From Wolinella succinogenes DSM 1740 (GTDB lineage Bacteria > Campylobacterota > Campylobacteria > Campylobacterales > Helicobacteraceae), in the NCBI RefSeq assembly GCF_000196135.1, contig NC_005090.1, positions 1,126,001 to 1,190,000 on the forward strand: a DNA stretch of 64,000 bases. The letters are read 5' to 3'. A program made the translations under genes and the position numbers. This document shows, in pieces, positions 46,517-56,050 of this stretch. Each line of letters begins with the position of its first letter. Positions within the stretch are counted from its first letter, which is position 1. The notes under the pieces are model-generated. The model was not told the origin of the DNA. It searched no databases and saw nothing but the letters and a program-made list of their open reading frames with translations.

Positions 46517-47139
46517 GCTTTCACTCCTTCGTGTTCATTATCTAGCAAAATCCACGCAATCCCCTCGCGTGTCATGTGAGGCTTCAAAAGGGCTAGAATG
46601 TTTTCTATCACACCCTTAGTCTCCTCTTCAAAGAGCCGCCCTTCAATCTCCAAGAAGAGATTCCAAAAATTAGAGACTATCCAAAGGTTTTGCGTGAGGA
46701 TTTTTTTGAGCTCCTCTTTGAGTGGGCGCAAGATTCCTGCCTCTTGGAGCACTCCAAGCATCTTTTCTATCTCTTTGAGTCTTTTTTGCTGAAGTTTTCC
46801 AAAGCGTTCTTTGAGGCTTGGATCGTTTTGAAAGAGAAGCATCATCTCTGACTGAAAGAATCGATACTCCCAAAAGTAGTGCTCTCTTCGCTTTAGTAGG
46901 CTTTTTGGTGAGGGGAGGTGAGCCGAATCAAAGTCATAAACCTCTTCAAAAAGCGCTTCGGCACGATCAAGAATCGCATGGATGATGGCCTCTTTGTGGG
47001 GAAAGTAGTAGTAGAGATTCCCAGGACTAATCCCCATTGCCTCAGCGATGTGGCGCGTGGAGACATTGGCGCTCCCTTGCTCGTTAAAGAGTTTTAGCGC
47101 TGTATTAAGAATCTCATCTCGTCTAGAGGGGGAGGACAT
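46513..47139 (-). CDS. TetR family transcription regulator
   Basis: 208 residues. The N-terminal helix-turn-helix spans about 8-55, with STRHIAEAMGISPGNLYYYFPHKEAI near 25-50. The C-terminal ligand domain is not assignable. It leads a two-gene operon with the MipA-like gene, and a well-formed operator lies in its own promoter. Likely an autorepressor that controls the outer membrane protein. Confidence 0.9.
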   Translation of the reverse strand: MSSPSRRDEILNTALKLFNEQGSANVSTRHIAEAMGISPGNLYYYFPHKEAIIHAILDRAEALFEEVYDFDSAHLPSPKSLLKRREHYFWEYRFFQSEMMLLFQNDPSLKERFGKLQQKRLKEIEKMLGVLQEAGILRPLKEELKKILTQNLWIVSNFWNLFLEIEGRLFEEETKGVIENILALLKPHMTREGIAWILLDNEHEGVKA

Positions 47140-47165
47140 GGGGGCTCCTTGAAAAAAGTATCCCT

Positions 47166-47194
47166 ATTTTAGAACAATTATTCTAAATAATCAA
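47166..47194 (-). promoter_or_regulatory. TetR/MipA operon promoter with embedded operator
   Basis: On the minus strand TTGATT (47189-47194), 17 bp and TAAAAT (47166-47171) form a promoter. The inverted repeat TTTAGAA-CAATTA-TTCTAAA (47168-47187) fills the spacer, so the bound repressor would block RNA polymerase. Confidence 0.75.
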
Positions 47195-47208
47195 GAGCCC
47201 CTAGAATC

Positions 47209-47772
47209 TTAATGACGGATATGCCCCATGAACTCCTCTCGGGTACGTGCATCTCTTTTGAAAAGCCCCCTCACTGCACTGGTGACCATGACGCTCTGCT
47301 GTTTTTCCACGCCTCGCATCACCATGCACATATGGGTCGCTTCAGCCACGACCATCGCCCCTTTGGGCTGGAGCACCTCCATGAGTGTGTCGGCGATCTG
47401 GCCTGTCATCTTCTCTTGGATTTGGAGTCGGCGAGCAAACACCTCGACTAGACGCGCCAATTTACTGATACCCACGACTTTTTGGTCGGGAATATAGCCG
47501 ATACTCACCTTGCCAAAAAAGGGGAGCATATGGTGCTCGCACATGGAGTAAAACTCGATGTTCTTAAGCACCACCATCTCATCGCAAGCACCGTCTTCAA
47601 AAACAGTGCCAAGAATCTCTCTAGGGTCTTGAGTGTAGCCGCTGTAGAGCTTATCCCATGATTTGACCACGCGCTTGGGGGTGTCAAGCAACCCTTCGCG
47701 ATGGCGATCATCTCCGATGAAGTCAAAAATGGAGCGAATCGTCTCCTCCATTGCGATTTTTTTATCTTCCAA
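47209..47772 (-). CDS. folE: GTP cyclohydrolase I
   Basis: 187 residues. It makes 7,8-dihydroneopterin triphosphate for folate (and queuosine) synthesis. Zinc and active-site residues lie in SMCEHHMLPFFGK near 76-88, with the later Cys in EATHMCMVMRGV near 149. TTG 47772 is the likely start, with AAAGG six bases upstream; the ATG seven codons on has weaker support. Overlaps the end of htpX by 11 bases; last gene of truD-htpX-folE. Confidence 0.94.
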   Translation of the reverse strand: MEDKKIAMEETIRSIFDFIGDDRHREGLLDTPKRVVKSWDKLYSGYTQDPREILGTVFEDGACDEMVVLKNIEFYSMCEHHMLPFFGKVSIGYIPDQKVVGISKLARLVEVFARRLQIQEKMTGQIADTLMEVLQPKGAMVVAEATHMCMVMRGVEKQQSVMVTSAVRGLFKRDARTREEFMGHIRH

Positions 47773-48688
47773 GTAGAGCCTTTATTCGATTTTCAATAGT
47801 GGGATGAGTGCTGAACGCCTCTTTGGGGTCAAAGAGGTAGGCAGCACGGCGCGTTGGGTTGGCATCAACCTCGCTAAAGTCGCTTTGAGCGTAGTTTGTG
47901 CTAATTTTTTGGAGGGCGCGAATCATGGGGCGATTATCCTTCATGATGTAGGCTGCACCGCTATCGGCCATGTATTCACGACTTCGACTGAGGAACGTTT
48001 GCAAAAACATGGTGATGAGCGGAAGGATGAACTGAAGCACCAAGAGGATGGTTCGTGCACTCTGCGCCCCCTTATCCCTGCTGTTCCCCATGAACATATA
48101 GACGGCATAGTTGGCGGCTAAGAGCATGATATTGCTGAGCACGCCCACCACGAGAGTGAGGCGAATATCGCCATGGCGAATGTGGCTTAGCTCATGCGCC
48201 ACGACCGCTTTGAGCTCATCTCGATCAAGCTTTTGCATAAGTTCGGTGGTCACAGCGATGAGGGAGTTTTGCTCGCTCCAGCCGCTTGCAAAGGCGTTCA
48301 TGTAGGGCGCCTCCATGAGGTAGAGCTTGGGAGTAAAGGGAGTGTTTGACTCTCTGACCACCTCTTGGAGAATCTGAACAAGATCTGATTCTTGGCGGGA
48401 GAGGGAGCGATCTGAAGGAAGAAGCTCTTTATACTCGCTTCCACTGAGCATGATTCGCTTGAAATAGAGAATCGTCACTCCAATGGCTCCAAGGGCCAAT
48501 ACGCCCATGCCAAGCGTCACCAAAGGGGTGATATGAAAAAAGATGAGGGCATAAAGCCCCTCTTGAAGGCTTGGGGCGTTGATGCGCACGACATCCACCA
48601 AAAGTCCGATAAAAAGAAAGATAGCGACATAGAGCGCTAGAACGAGTTGGGTTTTGGTTTGATTTTCGCGTATCACTTTTTCAAACAT
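47762..48688 (-). CDS. htpX: HtpX-type membrane zinc protease
   Basis: 308 residues. Two N-terminal membrane segments (about 14-36 and 52-75) precede the M48 catalytic site HELSH near 165-169. Two more hydrophobic segments follow (near 180-200 and 220-240), then a Glu in SREYMADSGAAY. HtpX degrades misfolded membrane proteins. Lies between truD and folE in one apparent operon. Confidence 0.9.
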   Translation of the reverse strand: MFEKVIRENQTKTQLVLALYVAIFLFIGLLVDVVRINAPSLQEGLYALIFFHITPLVTLGMGVLALGAIGVTILYFKRIMLSGSEYKELLPSDRSLSRQESDLVQILQEVVRESNTPFTPKLYLMEAPYMNAFASGWSEQNSLIAVTTELMQKLDRDELKAVVAHELSHIRHGDIRLTLVVGVLSNIMLLAANYAVYMFMGNSRDKGAQSARTILLVLQFILPLITMFLQTFLSRSREYMADSGAAYIMKDNRPMIRALQKISTNYAQSDFSEVDANPTRRAAYLFDPKEAFSTHPTIENRIKALLGR

Positions 48689-48714
48689 TCTTTAGAGCCT
48701 CCTTTATTTTGGGA

Positions 48715-49800
48715 TTAGTCGATTTTGATTTCACGATGGGCTAGCTCTTCGATGAGCACGGTGGCATAAGAGCCTTTGGGAAGGTAAAAATTGAGCTCTC
48801 CATGCGCCTCTTCTTCGATATAGCGATACTCCAAATCTTCAGGGAATATCCACGCAAGACGCCGACTCCCCTGCTCCTGTATCTTTTCATCGATAAAGGG
48901 CGCCTCATAAAGATGGGCGATACCCTCGGAGCTTTTGGCCTTGGTGCCGCTTAAAAGTCCTGCAGGCACGATATCTTTTTCCACGAATCGCCTTGATTCC
49001 TCTTCCATATCCTCCGCAACAAAGATCTTGCCATGGGGGTAGTGATGGAGAATCTCCCCCGGAAGAATCTTGAAAGGATGGGGCTGCTTCTGGAGTGCTT
49101 TGAGCTGCTCCACAGGGATCATCGGCGCAAGGCGTGAGGCTTCAGAGGGGGTGAATTCGGCTAAGATTTTGGAGAGCTTGATCCGCTCTTTGAGCCACTC
49201 ATTAAAGAGCTTGCTCTGATAGGCGCTGAGCAAAAAGGTGCGGCGTTTAGGGCTTGTGACCCTCTGCTCTCCATGAGCGATTTTGCGCCCTATTTCGTGG
49301 TTGTTGCCATCATTTCCAAAACGTTGATAGCCAAAATAGTTAGGGATTCCCCACCTCTTGATCTCCTCTAGCACCCCTTGGATTTTGAGTGAATTGAGGG
49401 GGGAGAGCTTTTTGAGGCGGATAAAGAATCGATTTCCTTTGAGGTGCCCGATACGGATCTTGTTCTCGTGTCGCACCTGTTCTAAAATCTTCACCTCAGG
49501 ATGATCAAAAGCTTCTAGTTTATCGCCGAATTTAGCAGGAATCGAGAGGTGTTGGAGGGTGAGTGCAGACTTATCTTTGAGTCCTGCGTAGCCGATTTCT
49601 CGGCTTTTGATTCCAAGGTGAGAGGAGAGAATATCGACCAATTCAAAGGTGCTTAGATTCCTCTTGCGAATCTTGAGCACGAGATGTTCGCCCGCACCAC
49701 TAAAAGGATAGAGGGGAATCTCTTCCACGACAAAGTCCCTAGGGGTCTGGGCGAAGTGGAAGTCAATGGGTGCGTGGTTTAGGTAATACAATCTCTCCAT
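48715..49800 (-). CDS. truD: tRNA pseudouridine synthase D
   Basis: 361 residues. It makes pseudouridine 13 in tRNA-Glu. The catalytic Asp lies in GYAGLKDKSALTLQ near residue 77, and the family motif YFGYQRFGNDGNNH near 156-169. ATG 49800; a -10 TATAAT on the minus strand at 49836-49841. Leads the truD-htpX-folE operon. Confidence 0.94.
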   Translation of the reverse strand: MERLYYLNHAPIDFHFAQTPRDFVVEEIPLYPFSGAGEHLVLKIRKRNLSTFELVDILSSHLGIKSREIGYAGLKDKSALTLQHLSIPAKFGDKLEAFDHPEVKILEQVRHENKIRIGHLKGNRFFIRLKKLSPLNSLKIQGVLEEIKRWGIPNYFGYQRFGNDGNNHEIGRKIAHGEQRVTSPKRRTFLLSAYQSKLFNEWLKERIKLSKILAEFTPSEASRLAPMIPVEQLKALQKQPHPFKILPGEILHHYPHGKIFVAEDMEEESRRFVEKDIVPAGLLSGTKAKSSEGIAHLYEAPFIDEKIQEQGSRRLAWIFPEDLEYRYIEEEAHGELNFYLPKGSYATVLIEELAHREIKID

Positions 49801-49901
49801 AAATCTCTCTTTGAACTAGGGTTTTTAAGCCCACCATTATAGCAGTCGGAGGTTTTGAGTATAATAAGCCCTTTGGAGATGAAAATTAGGTTGGAGGGAA
49901 T

Positions 49902-50300
49902 ATGGAGTTTTTGTATCAGAAACCTTGGGATAGCGCTTCATGGGAAGCCTATGTGAAAATGAGTGCTTTAGCGCTGATGTTGAGTGTTTTTTTGATGATG
50001 GGGTTGATGTATGTGGCGATGGGGTCGCTTATCCTTCCTCAGATCATTTTGGGTGTGGTGTTCACGCTGATTTTTGTGGCGCTCATCTACTTTTTGCGAC
50101 GCAATGTCGTGGGGAAAATTTTTGCCGTTTTGTTTTTGGTGCTTATTGTGGTGGGGACGATCACAGAGGTCTCTTCGGTTTTAGAATCGGAGCTAGCGAT
50201 AGGCTTTGTACTAGTGGATCTAATCCTTCAATTTGCCAAGCTCTACGCTATCACACGACTCACGATTCTTCTTTTTGATTACAAGCGCCTAGCGGAGTGA
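49902..50300 (+). CDS. Small four-helix membrane protein of unknown function
   Basis: 132 residues, mostly hydrophobic, with about four membrane segments and no recognised family. A -10 TATAAT (49860-49865) and a GGAGGG ribosome site support coding. Its end overlaps the 3' end of the convergent MCP by 12 bases. Confidence 0.65.
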   Translation: MEFLYQKPWDSASWEAYVKMSALALMLSVFLMMGLMYVAMGSLILPQIILGVVFTLIFVALIYFLRRNVVGKIFAVLFLVLIVVGTITEVSSVLESELAIGFVLVDLILQFAKLYAITRLTILLFDYKRLAE

Positions 50301-51965
50301 TTCTCCGCCCTGGGCCACCTTGGTATAGCGTTTTTTACCCGCCTCTCTAAGAGTGTGTTCAGCTAGCTCATAGACCTCTGTCGCTATCCCATCCGTCTTA
50401 TCCGCTACTCCTGCATTTTGTTGAGTTACAGTATCAAGTTGGGCAATAGCCTCATTGATCTGAGTGATTCCTTGGGCTTGCTCTTTAATACTATCACTCA
50501 TCTCATTGACAGATTGAACTAGGACATTGGTATTGGCCTCTATCTCTCCTAAAGACTTCTGAGTCCTCTCGGCTAGCTTTCTCACTTCATCGGCAACGAC
50601 TGCAAATCCTCTTCCATGCTCTCCTGCTCTTGCGGCTTCAATGGCAGCATTTAAAGCCAGTAGGTTGGTTTGATCGGCAATGTCTCTAATGATCATGATG
50701 ACATTACGAATCTCTTCAGTCTGTTTAGAGACCTCTTCAGCTCTATGGCTGATTCCTCCCATAGAGCTACTCATCTCTTCAATAGCGGCGGCACTCTCTT
50801 CTAGGCTAGCGGCTTGTTCGTTGGTGCCTTGGCTTAGAGTCTCCATGGAAGCTCTAAGATTTTTGGCTTTCTCCTCCAGCTCTAGCGCCATATGAGTATT
50901 TTGGGAGAGCATGAGAGAGACGCTATCTCCTAGTTGATTGAGGGCAATGGCGACTTTTCCTTTGGCATTTTCATAGCGTGCGGTGAAGTCTTGCGCCGCA
51001 TAAGAATCCAAAAGAGCGAGCAGTCGAGGCAAGTCACCTGAGACATTTTGACTGACGGATTGGATGATCTCATTGAGAAGCCCTTTGAGCTCCATGAGCG
51101 AGGTGTCTTGGCAGGTGCATTTCACTTCATTGCGGAAGTGTCCCTCCTTCATCTCAGCGGCGATCTTTTTCACTTCGTTGAGTAAGGTGCGATTCTCATT
51201 GGTCTGTTCTTGGGCTCGTGCCATTTTTTGATTGAGAATTGCCGCCATTTTTCCAAGCTCATCCCCGCTGCTAAAGTCAATCGCCCTAGCCTCTTGGCTC
51301 AACCCCTCGAGGTAGGCAAAAAATCCATCCAAACCGTGCGAGATTTTATCGATGGCCTTAATAAAGTAGCTAGAGCCAAGCAGCATGATGAGCAGGATGA
51401 CGATTCCCACGATCGCTACAGCGATAGAGAGTTGGATGGTGGTGGAGACAATCTCCTCTGCAAAGAGCTTTTTATTCTCATTGGCGCTCTTGGCGGCGGC
51501 ATCGATAGATTTTTGCAAAGAGGCTTTGTATCCTCGCCAAATTCCTGTGTTCTCTTGAATCTGTGTGCTAGAGATGATCTCTTGGCGTTTGGCTTGCTCA
51601 TAGAGCGCCTTGGTGTGCCCAAAAAATTTCTCATACCCCTCTTTCATCGCACTAAAAACCTCAGGACTTGCAGCGTTTAAGGCTTGATTGTGCGAGGAGA
51701 GAATCTCCATGGCTGTGGCTAGATTCTCCACCGCTTTAGTGTCTTTGGGGTTGATGTGGATATTGCGAAGCGCTTGACCGATTTGGAGCGCCTCGGCGAT
51801 GGAGCTTTTTAGTGTGTCTTGAATGAGAAGCTCGTGATCGGTACGCTCAAAAGTCTCTTGGATGTGGTTTAGCTTAATATAGAGCATGACCCATGTAGAG
51901 AAGAGCAGAGCAAAAATGAAAAGCGTGGCCATTGTAACTTTGGCTTTAATATTGAGACTAGACAA
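50289..51965 (-). CDS. Methyl-accepting chemotaxis protein with helical periplasmic sensor
   Basis: 558 residues. Membrane segments near 10-28 and 180-205 enclose an all-helical periplasmic domain of the four-helix-bundle type, distinct from the Cache domains of the two other MCPs. A HAMP-like stretch and the MCP signalling domain follow; the latter is nearly identical in DNA to that at 38922-39376. The start is TTG 51965, with AAGGAGGG about ten bases upstream. Only 35 bp separate this start from an IS3-family element, so the native promoter appears to have been displaced. Confidence 0.9.
   Translation of the reverse strand: MSSLNIKAKVTMATLFIFALLFSTWVMLYIKLNHIQETFERTDHELLIQDTLKSSIAEALQIGQALRNIHINPKDTKAVENLATAMEILSSHNQALNAASPEVFSAMKEGYEKFFGHTKALYEQAKRQEIISSTQIQENTGIWRGYKASLQKSIDAAAKSANENKKLFAEEIVSTTIQLSIAVAIVGIVILLIMLLGSSYFIKAIDKISHGLDGFFAYLEGLSQEARAIDFSSGDELGKMAAILNQKMARAQEQTNENRTLLNEVKKIAAEMKEGHFRNEVKCTCQDTSLMELKGLLNEIIQSVSQNVSGDLPRLLALLDSYAAQDFTARYENAKGKVAIALNQLGDSVSLMLSQNTHMALELEEKAKNLRASMETLSQGTNEQAASLEESAAAIEEMSSSMGGISHRAEEVSKQTEEIRNVIMIIRDIADQTNLLALNAAIEAARAGEHGRGFAVVADEVRKLAERTQKSLGEIEANTNVLVQSVNEMSDSIKEQAQGITQINEAIAQLDTVTQQNAGVADKTDGIATEVYELAEHTLREAGKKRYTKVAQGGESLR
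50383..50837. repeat. MCP signalling-domain repeat, copy B
   Basis: 455 bp matching 38922-39376 in direct orientation, 11,461 bp apart, with one mismatch. See copy A. Recombination between the copies would delete or duplicate argH to truD, including xerH and the dif-like site. Confidence 0.9.
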
Positions 51966-52000
51966 ATGAAGTTCCCTCCTTCAGGTGTTTTTCTTGAGCG

Positions 52001-53306
52001 TATACTGCCACCATTTGTCAAGACAACTTTTTGAGAATTCATCTTCCAGCCTCTAGCCTTTAATTTAAGCAACGTTTTTCAACCCTTCTAGATAAACATT
52101 CATGGGCTTTTGATAATTTAGTGCTGAATGAAATCTATTGTGATTGTAAAAATTGATATATCTTGAAACCTTAAATCTGAGATCTGAAATAGAGCTATAC
52201 TCATTGATATAGATTTCATCATATTTTAAAGTCCTAAAAAATCTCTCAATGGCAATATTATCAATGGATCTGCCTTTACCGTTCATAGAGATTTGAATGT
52301 TGTGTTTCTTGAGAAGTTCTGTATGTTCATGGCTGGTATATTGGCTACCTTGGTCGGAGTTGAATATTACAGGAATGTCATATTTTTCAATGGCTTCTTT
52401 TAAAACATCTGTTACAAGAGATGTATCCATAGTTGTTGATATTTTCCATGAGAGTATCGTTTTACTGTGCCAATCAATAATGGCGCACAAATACACGAAA
52501 CCACCCTTGATTGGGATATAGGTAATATCTCCACTCCAAACCTGATTGGCTCTGTTAATTTCAAGCTCTCGTAGTAGATATGGATAGATTTTATGTTTAT
52601 AGTTTTTAATGGATGTGTGTCGTTTCTTTTTTGGAAAGATTGCCTGTATCCCCATAGTGTTCATTAGCTTATTGACTTTATTTACACCAATTGAAAATCC
52701 ATCTTCCAAAAGCTGCCTATGCATAAACCGATAGCCATAGGTTGAGGATATATCAGTATATATCTCATCTATCCTTTTCATGATTTTTAAATCATTGTCT
52801 GATATGGGTTTAGGTTCATAATAAAGGGTTGAGCGATTTAAATCTATTATTTCACATTGTCTTGCCATGGAGAGATTCTTTAGCTTGGGTGTGACAAGAT
52901 CTTTTTTATTTGATAAGCCCAAGCTCTTTAGCTTTCCCACTGCCCAATCCCTCTCTATGGTTGTTTTTCCTAATTTCTTTGCTAGAGCATCATTCTCTGT
53001 TTTTAGCTCTTCTATCTCATCTTTATAGGCTTTAGTAGCCGAACCTACATCAAATACTAGTGATGCATTCTCTAAAAACTGCTTTTTCCAATCAATGAGA
53101 CTTTTTGGTGTAATCTCATATTTACTGGCAATCTGTGCTACAGTCTCTTCGCCACCTAGTAATTCTAAGACAACTCTAGTTTTAAATTCTGCACTATAGC
53201 TTTTTCTTTTTCTACTCATTTTTTCCTCTCCTAAATCTTTAGAAAATTCTACCATTTAGGAAGATAAACCTTTCAATTTATTGTCTTGAATTTTAGTGGC
53301 AGTATA
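52001..53306. mobile_element. Complete IS3-family insertion sequence, about 1306 bp
   Basis: Terminal inverted repeats at 52001-52026 and 53281-53306 match at 21 of 26 positions (both begin TATACTGCCAC and end TCAAGACAA in the outside-in direction). One uninterrupted transposase gene fills the element. No convincing target duplication of 3-5 bp was seen next to the ends. The exact outer base is uncertain by a few bases. Base composition is visibly richer in A+T than the flanks, in line with recent arrival. Confidence 0.88.
52065..53219 (-). CDS. IS3-family transposase, OrfA and OrfB in one frame
   Basis: 384 residues from ATG 53219, with GGAGAGG upstream; the longer start at 53255 is less likely. 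The N-terminal 100 residues form the helix-turn-helix and leucine zipper of OrfA (YSAEFKTRVVLELLGGEETV; EIEELKTENDALAKKLG). The C-terminal part is the DDE integrase domain with Asp in VWSGDITYIPI, Asp in FNSDQGSQYTS and Glu in NIAIERFFRTLK. Most IS3 elements need a -1 frameshift to join OrfA and OrfB; here they are fused. All catalytic residues are intact, so it is probably active. Confidence 0.93.
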   Translation of the reverse strand: MSRKRKSYSAEFKTRVVLELLGGEETVAQIASKYEITPKSLIDWKKQFLENASLVFDVGSATKAYKDEIEELKTENDALAKKLGKTTIERDWAVGKLKSLGLSNKKDLVTPKLKNLSMARQCEIIDLNRSTLYYEPKPISDNDLKIMKRIDEIYTDISSTYGYRFMHRQLLEDGFSIGVNKVNKLMNTMGIQAIFPKKKRHTSIKNYKHKIYPYLLRELEINRANQVWSGDITYIPIKGGFVYLCAIIDWHSKTILSWKISTTMDTSLVTDVLKEAIEKYDIPVIFNSDQGSQYTSHEHTELLKKHNIQISMNGKGRSIDNIAIERFFRTLKYDEIYINEYSSISDLRFKVSRYINFYNHNRFHSALNYQKPMNVYLEGLKNVA

Positions 53307-53367
53307 TAGTGCGGGAAAGATTCTTGGAGCTGTGGAAACTAACTTAATTATAAGTTCAAGGATGCTT

Positions 53368-53943
53368 TTACCAAATAGAGCGACCCTTGACGCTCTGATA
53401 GAGACGCTCTAGCAGGGCTAGTTGATTGAGAGCCAGAAGAAAATGGAGCCAATAGACCTGCTCTATTTTGGCGGTGATTCCTGCCTGCTCGCAGAGAAAG
53501 TAGAAGAGAGCCGAGAGGGATAGGCCGACTAAATAACCTTTTTGTTTGGTCACATCAAGAAGAGTGATGACACTTTTGTGGCGAAAAACCATCGTCTCAG
53601 CCCTCACCAAAAAAGAGCCAAAAAGAAAGATGAGTTGATAGAGCGCATAGATTAAAAGAGCGGTGGGGTAGCGCTCAGGAAAGAGTAAAAAGAGTGCGAT
53701 CATCCCCAGGGGAAGAATCTCCACCCAAAAGAGAATCCTCACATAATAGAGCGCATTGAGGATTCTAGGGTAGAGGTGAGCCACCCCCCACATTCCAAGG
53801 GCGAGTAAAATCCCGCCGATGGAGTAGATGATGGGCTCTAAGGGAGCGTAGATGATAAAAATGGTGCTAAGCGATAGACCGCTAAAGAGCGCATTGAGAA
53901 ACTTATATCCCAAGTAGGGTCTGAGTTTTGGATGGAATCGCAT
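53368..53943 (-). CDS. Membrane protein of unknown function next to TonB receptor
   Basis: 191 residues with about five or six hydrophobic segments and no recognised family. It begins at the stop of the TonB-dependent receptor (one-base overlap), so it is probably co-translated and may assist uptake of the same ligand across the inner membrane. It is too short to be a full MFS transporter. Confidence 0.65.
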   Translation of the reverse strand: MRFHPKLRPYLGYKFLNALFSGLSLSTIFIIYAPLEPIIYSIGGILLALGMWGVAHLYPRILNALYYVRILFWVEILPLGMIALFLLFPERYPTALLIYALYQLIFLFGSFLVRAETMVFRHKSVITLLDVTKQKGYLVGLSLSALFYFLCEQAGITAKIEQVYWLHFLLALNQLALLERLYQSVKGRSIW

Positions 53944-55913
53944 CAGAAAAAGTACTTCACGCCCGCGCCAAAGGTGCGTTCAAAATCATAAGGATAGTAG
54001 GCATTCTCTCGAACGAGGATGGCGTTTTTATCATCCAAAAGATTATTGATGTAGGCATAAAGCTCCCAATCTTTAAAGTGATAGCTCGCCCCAAGAGAGA
54101 GATTCTTATAGCTTGGTGTTTTGGTTTGGGTGTTGGCAAAATCCTCATAGGCGTAGGCTTTGGAGCCATATTTATAGTTGGCCAAAAGCGTGAGCGAAGA
54201 GAGGGGTTGATACTCTATCCCTAGGTGGAGGGTGTGCTTGGAGGCTCCGGGGAGCTCTTTGCCCGCAAAGGAGAGTGCACCTTGGGTCTCCTCTAGGATT
54301 TTAGCCTGCACGAAGGCATACTCAATAGAGGTGGAGAGATCAGGAAGCCATCTTGTTTTATAGCTGATCTCCATCCCCCTCTTCTCGCTTTGATCAAGAT
54401 TGGTATTGGTCCAAGTGGCAGGATTGTAATAGATCTCATGGCGAAGGCGAGTGTAAAAAAAGGTTCCGCTTAGAGCGTGCCTTCCTTGGATGGTGCGTGC
54501 GCCCAGCTGATAGGTGTCGCTTTTGGAGGGGTCGATAAACTCATTAAACCCTCCGCCAAACTTAAAGAATCGATCCACATCGGGCGCCAAAAAGGCGTGC
54601 TGATAGGCAACAAAGAGCTTGGTCTCTGGAAGGAGAGCATACTCATAAGTCGCCTCATAGCCTTCTAAGGAGTGATGCTTCTGGTCTATGTAAGTTCCGC
54701 CATCTCGCCTATAGGCGATGCGTTCATGCCTAGCCCCAATCTTAAGGAAGTGCGCCCCTGCCTCTTTGGAGAGAGTCGCCCAGTAGGCATCGCTATCCTT
54801 GGAGATAGAATCGTGACTCCAAGGGGCGTCATCTTGGCGGAGATTCTCTTTGAAGGTTGAACCCACCTCTAAACGGTGACCTTCAAAATCATAACTCGTG
54901 CCAAGATCTAGGCTCTCCCCCCGATACTTGGAAACCGAGGGAGAAGAGCCTCTCCACTCTCCTGTGGCACTATAGCCACTCCCATCAAGACTCACCTGCC
55001 ACTCATCGCTCAAGTGATAGGTCGCGCCCCCCAAAGCCCTCTTTTCGTGTCTGGCGTAGTGATTGTAACCTACACCTGTTTGAGCGGGGTTTTCTAAAAA
55101 TTGCTTTTGGGTGAGGGGATTGGCGTATTTGGCGTCATATTGGCCATAATCACCGCTCGCTCTTAAGAGGAGTTTCTCTGAAGGAGTGAAAAAGAGTGAA
55201 CCGCCAGCGTTGCGATTCTTTTTTGCATCTTTTTTATCCCCCTCGCCGATTCCCCGATCGCCCTCCGTGTTGAGCCCTTGGGCGTAGGATCCGATGTTCA
55301 AAGTGTCTTGCACATAACGACCATAAAAGCGCCCATCATGGGTGGCGTGCGAGGCGCTAGAGAGGTGGACCAATCCGCCGCTCTGACGCTTGGTGGTGAT
55401 GTTAAGAATCCCTGCATGAGCGCCATCGCCATACCTAACTGATCCAAGACCTCTAATGATCTCTATCTTCTCAATCGCATCCAAAGGCAAGAAGCTAAGA
55501 GAGATGGGGCTTATGTCGATCCCCTCTCGCCTCACTCCATCCACGATGATGGCGATATTTTGATGACCATTCTCCCCATATCCGCGCATATCAAGTGATT
55601 GAACAAAGGGATTTCCATAGTTGGGTTTAGCCATGAGGAGGGTTTTTTGTTGAAGAAACTCATAGACATTTTGAGCATAGGAGCGAGCAAAATCTTGAGC
55701 GGTGTAGCTCTCCACCCATGCCCTCTCTTCTCCTTCGCCCAACTCACTCTGTGCGTAACGCTGCACCTTGGCGGCATACGCTCCTTGGGTCGCTTCATCA
55801 CTCTCTTGGGCGAGCAGCGAATCATTAGCACTAAGAAGGCTGACGCCTGCATTGAGGGCTAGAATCGCCGCTAGAGAGAAGTAGCGCCCTTTAAAACCTT
55901 TGGCTGTTTTCAC
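53943..55913 (-). CDS. TonB-dependent outer membrane receptor
   Basis: 656 residues. A signal peptide (about 1-29), a plug domain with the PNYGNPFVQSLDMRGYGENG segment and DGVRREGIDI near 125-134, and a C-terminal beta barrel ending in Phe (GAGVKYFF). Such receptors import siderophores, haem, cobalamin or metals with energy from TonB. The start is GTG 55913, with AGGAG nine bases upstream. Substrate cannot be told; no clear Fur box was found in the AT-rich upstream region. Confidence 0.85.
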   Translation of the reverse strand: MKTAKGFKGRYFSLAAILALNAGVSLLSANDSLLAQESDEATQGAYAAKVQRYAQSELGEGEERAWVESYTAQDFARSYAQNVYEFLQQKTLLMAKPNYGNPFVQSLDMRGYGENGHQNIAIIVDGVRREGIDISPISLSFLPLDAIEKIEIIRGLGSVRYGDGAHAGILNITTKRQSGGLVHLSSASHATHDGRFYGRYVQDTLNIGSYAQGLNTEGDRGIGEGDKKDAKKNRNAGGSLFFTPSEKLLLRASGDYGQYDAKYANPLTQKQFLENPAQTGVGYNHYARHEKRALGGATYHLSDEWQVSLDGSGYSATGEWRGSSPSVSKYRGESLDLGTSYDFEGHRLEVGSTFKENLRQDDAPWSHDSISKDSDAYWATLSKEAGAHFLKIGARHERIAYRRDGGTYIDQKHHSLEGYEATYEYALLPETKLFVAYQHAFLAPDVDRFFKFGGGFNEFIDPSKSDTYQLGARTIQGRHALSGTFFYTRLRHEIYYNPATWTNTNLDQSEKRGMEISYKTRWLPDLSTSIEYAFVQAKILEETQGALSFAGKELPGASKHTLHLGIEYQPLSSLTLLANYKYGSKAYAYEDFANTQTKTPSYKNLSLGASYHFKDWELYAYINNLLDDKNAILVRENAYYPYDFERTFGAGVKYFF

Positions 55914-56050
55914 GAATCATTTCTCCTTGAATCTTTTTGACCCTTAAATCCCAAGGGCAATCTTGCAATAATATCAAAAAACATATTGTATTTTCAATTT
56001 TTTACAATCTTTTTTGCGATAGAATCGAGTCAAAAAATGGATAAAACCCA

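Noticed and set aside
55961-56010. Possible Fur box before the TonB receptor
   Set aside because: The AT-rich stretch has partial matches only; no clear GATAAT-type repeat could be defined.
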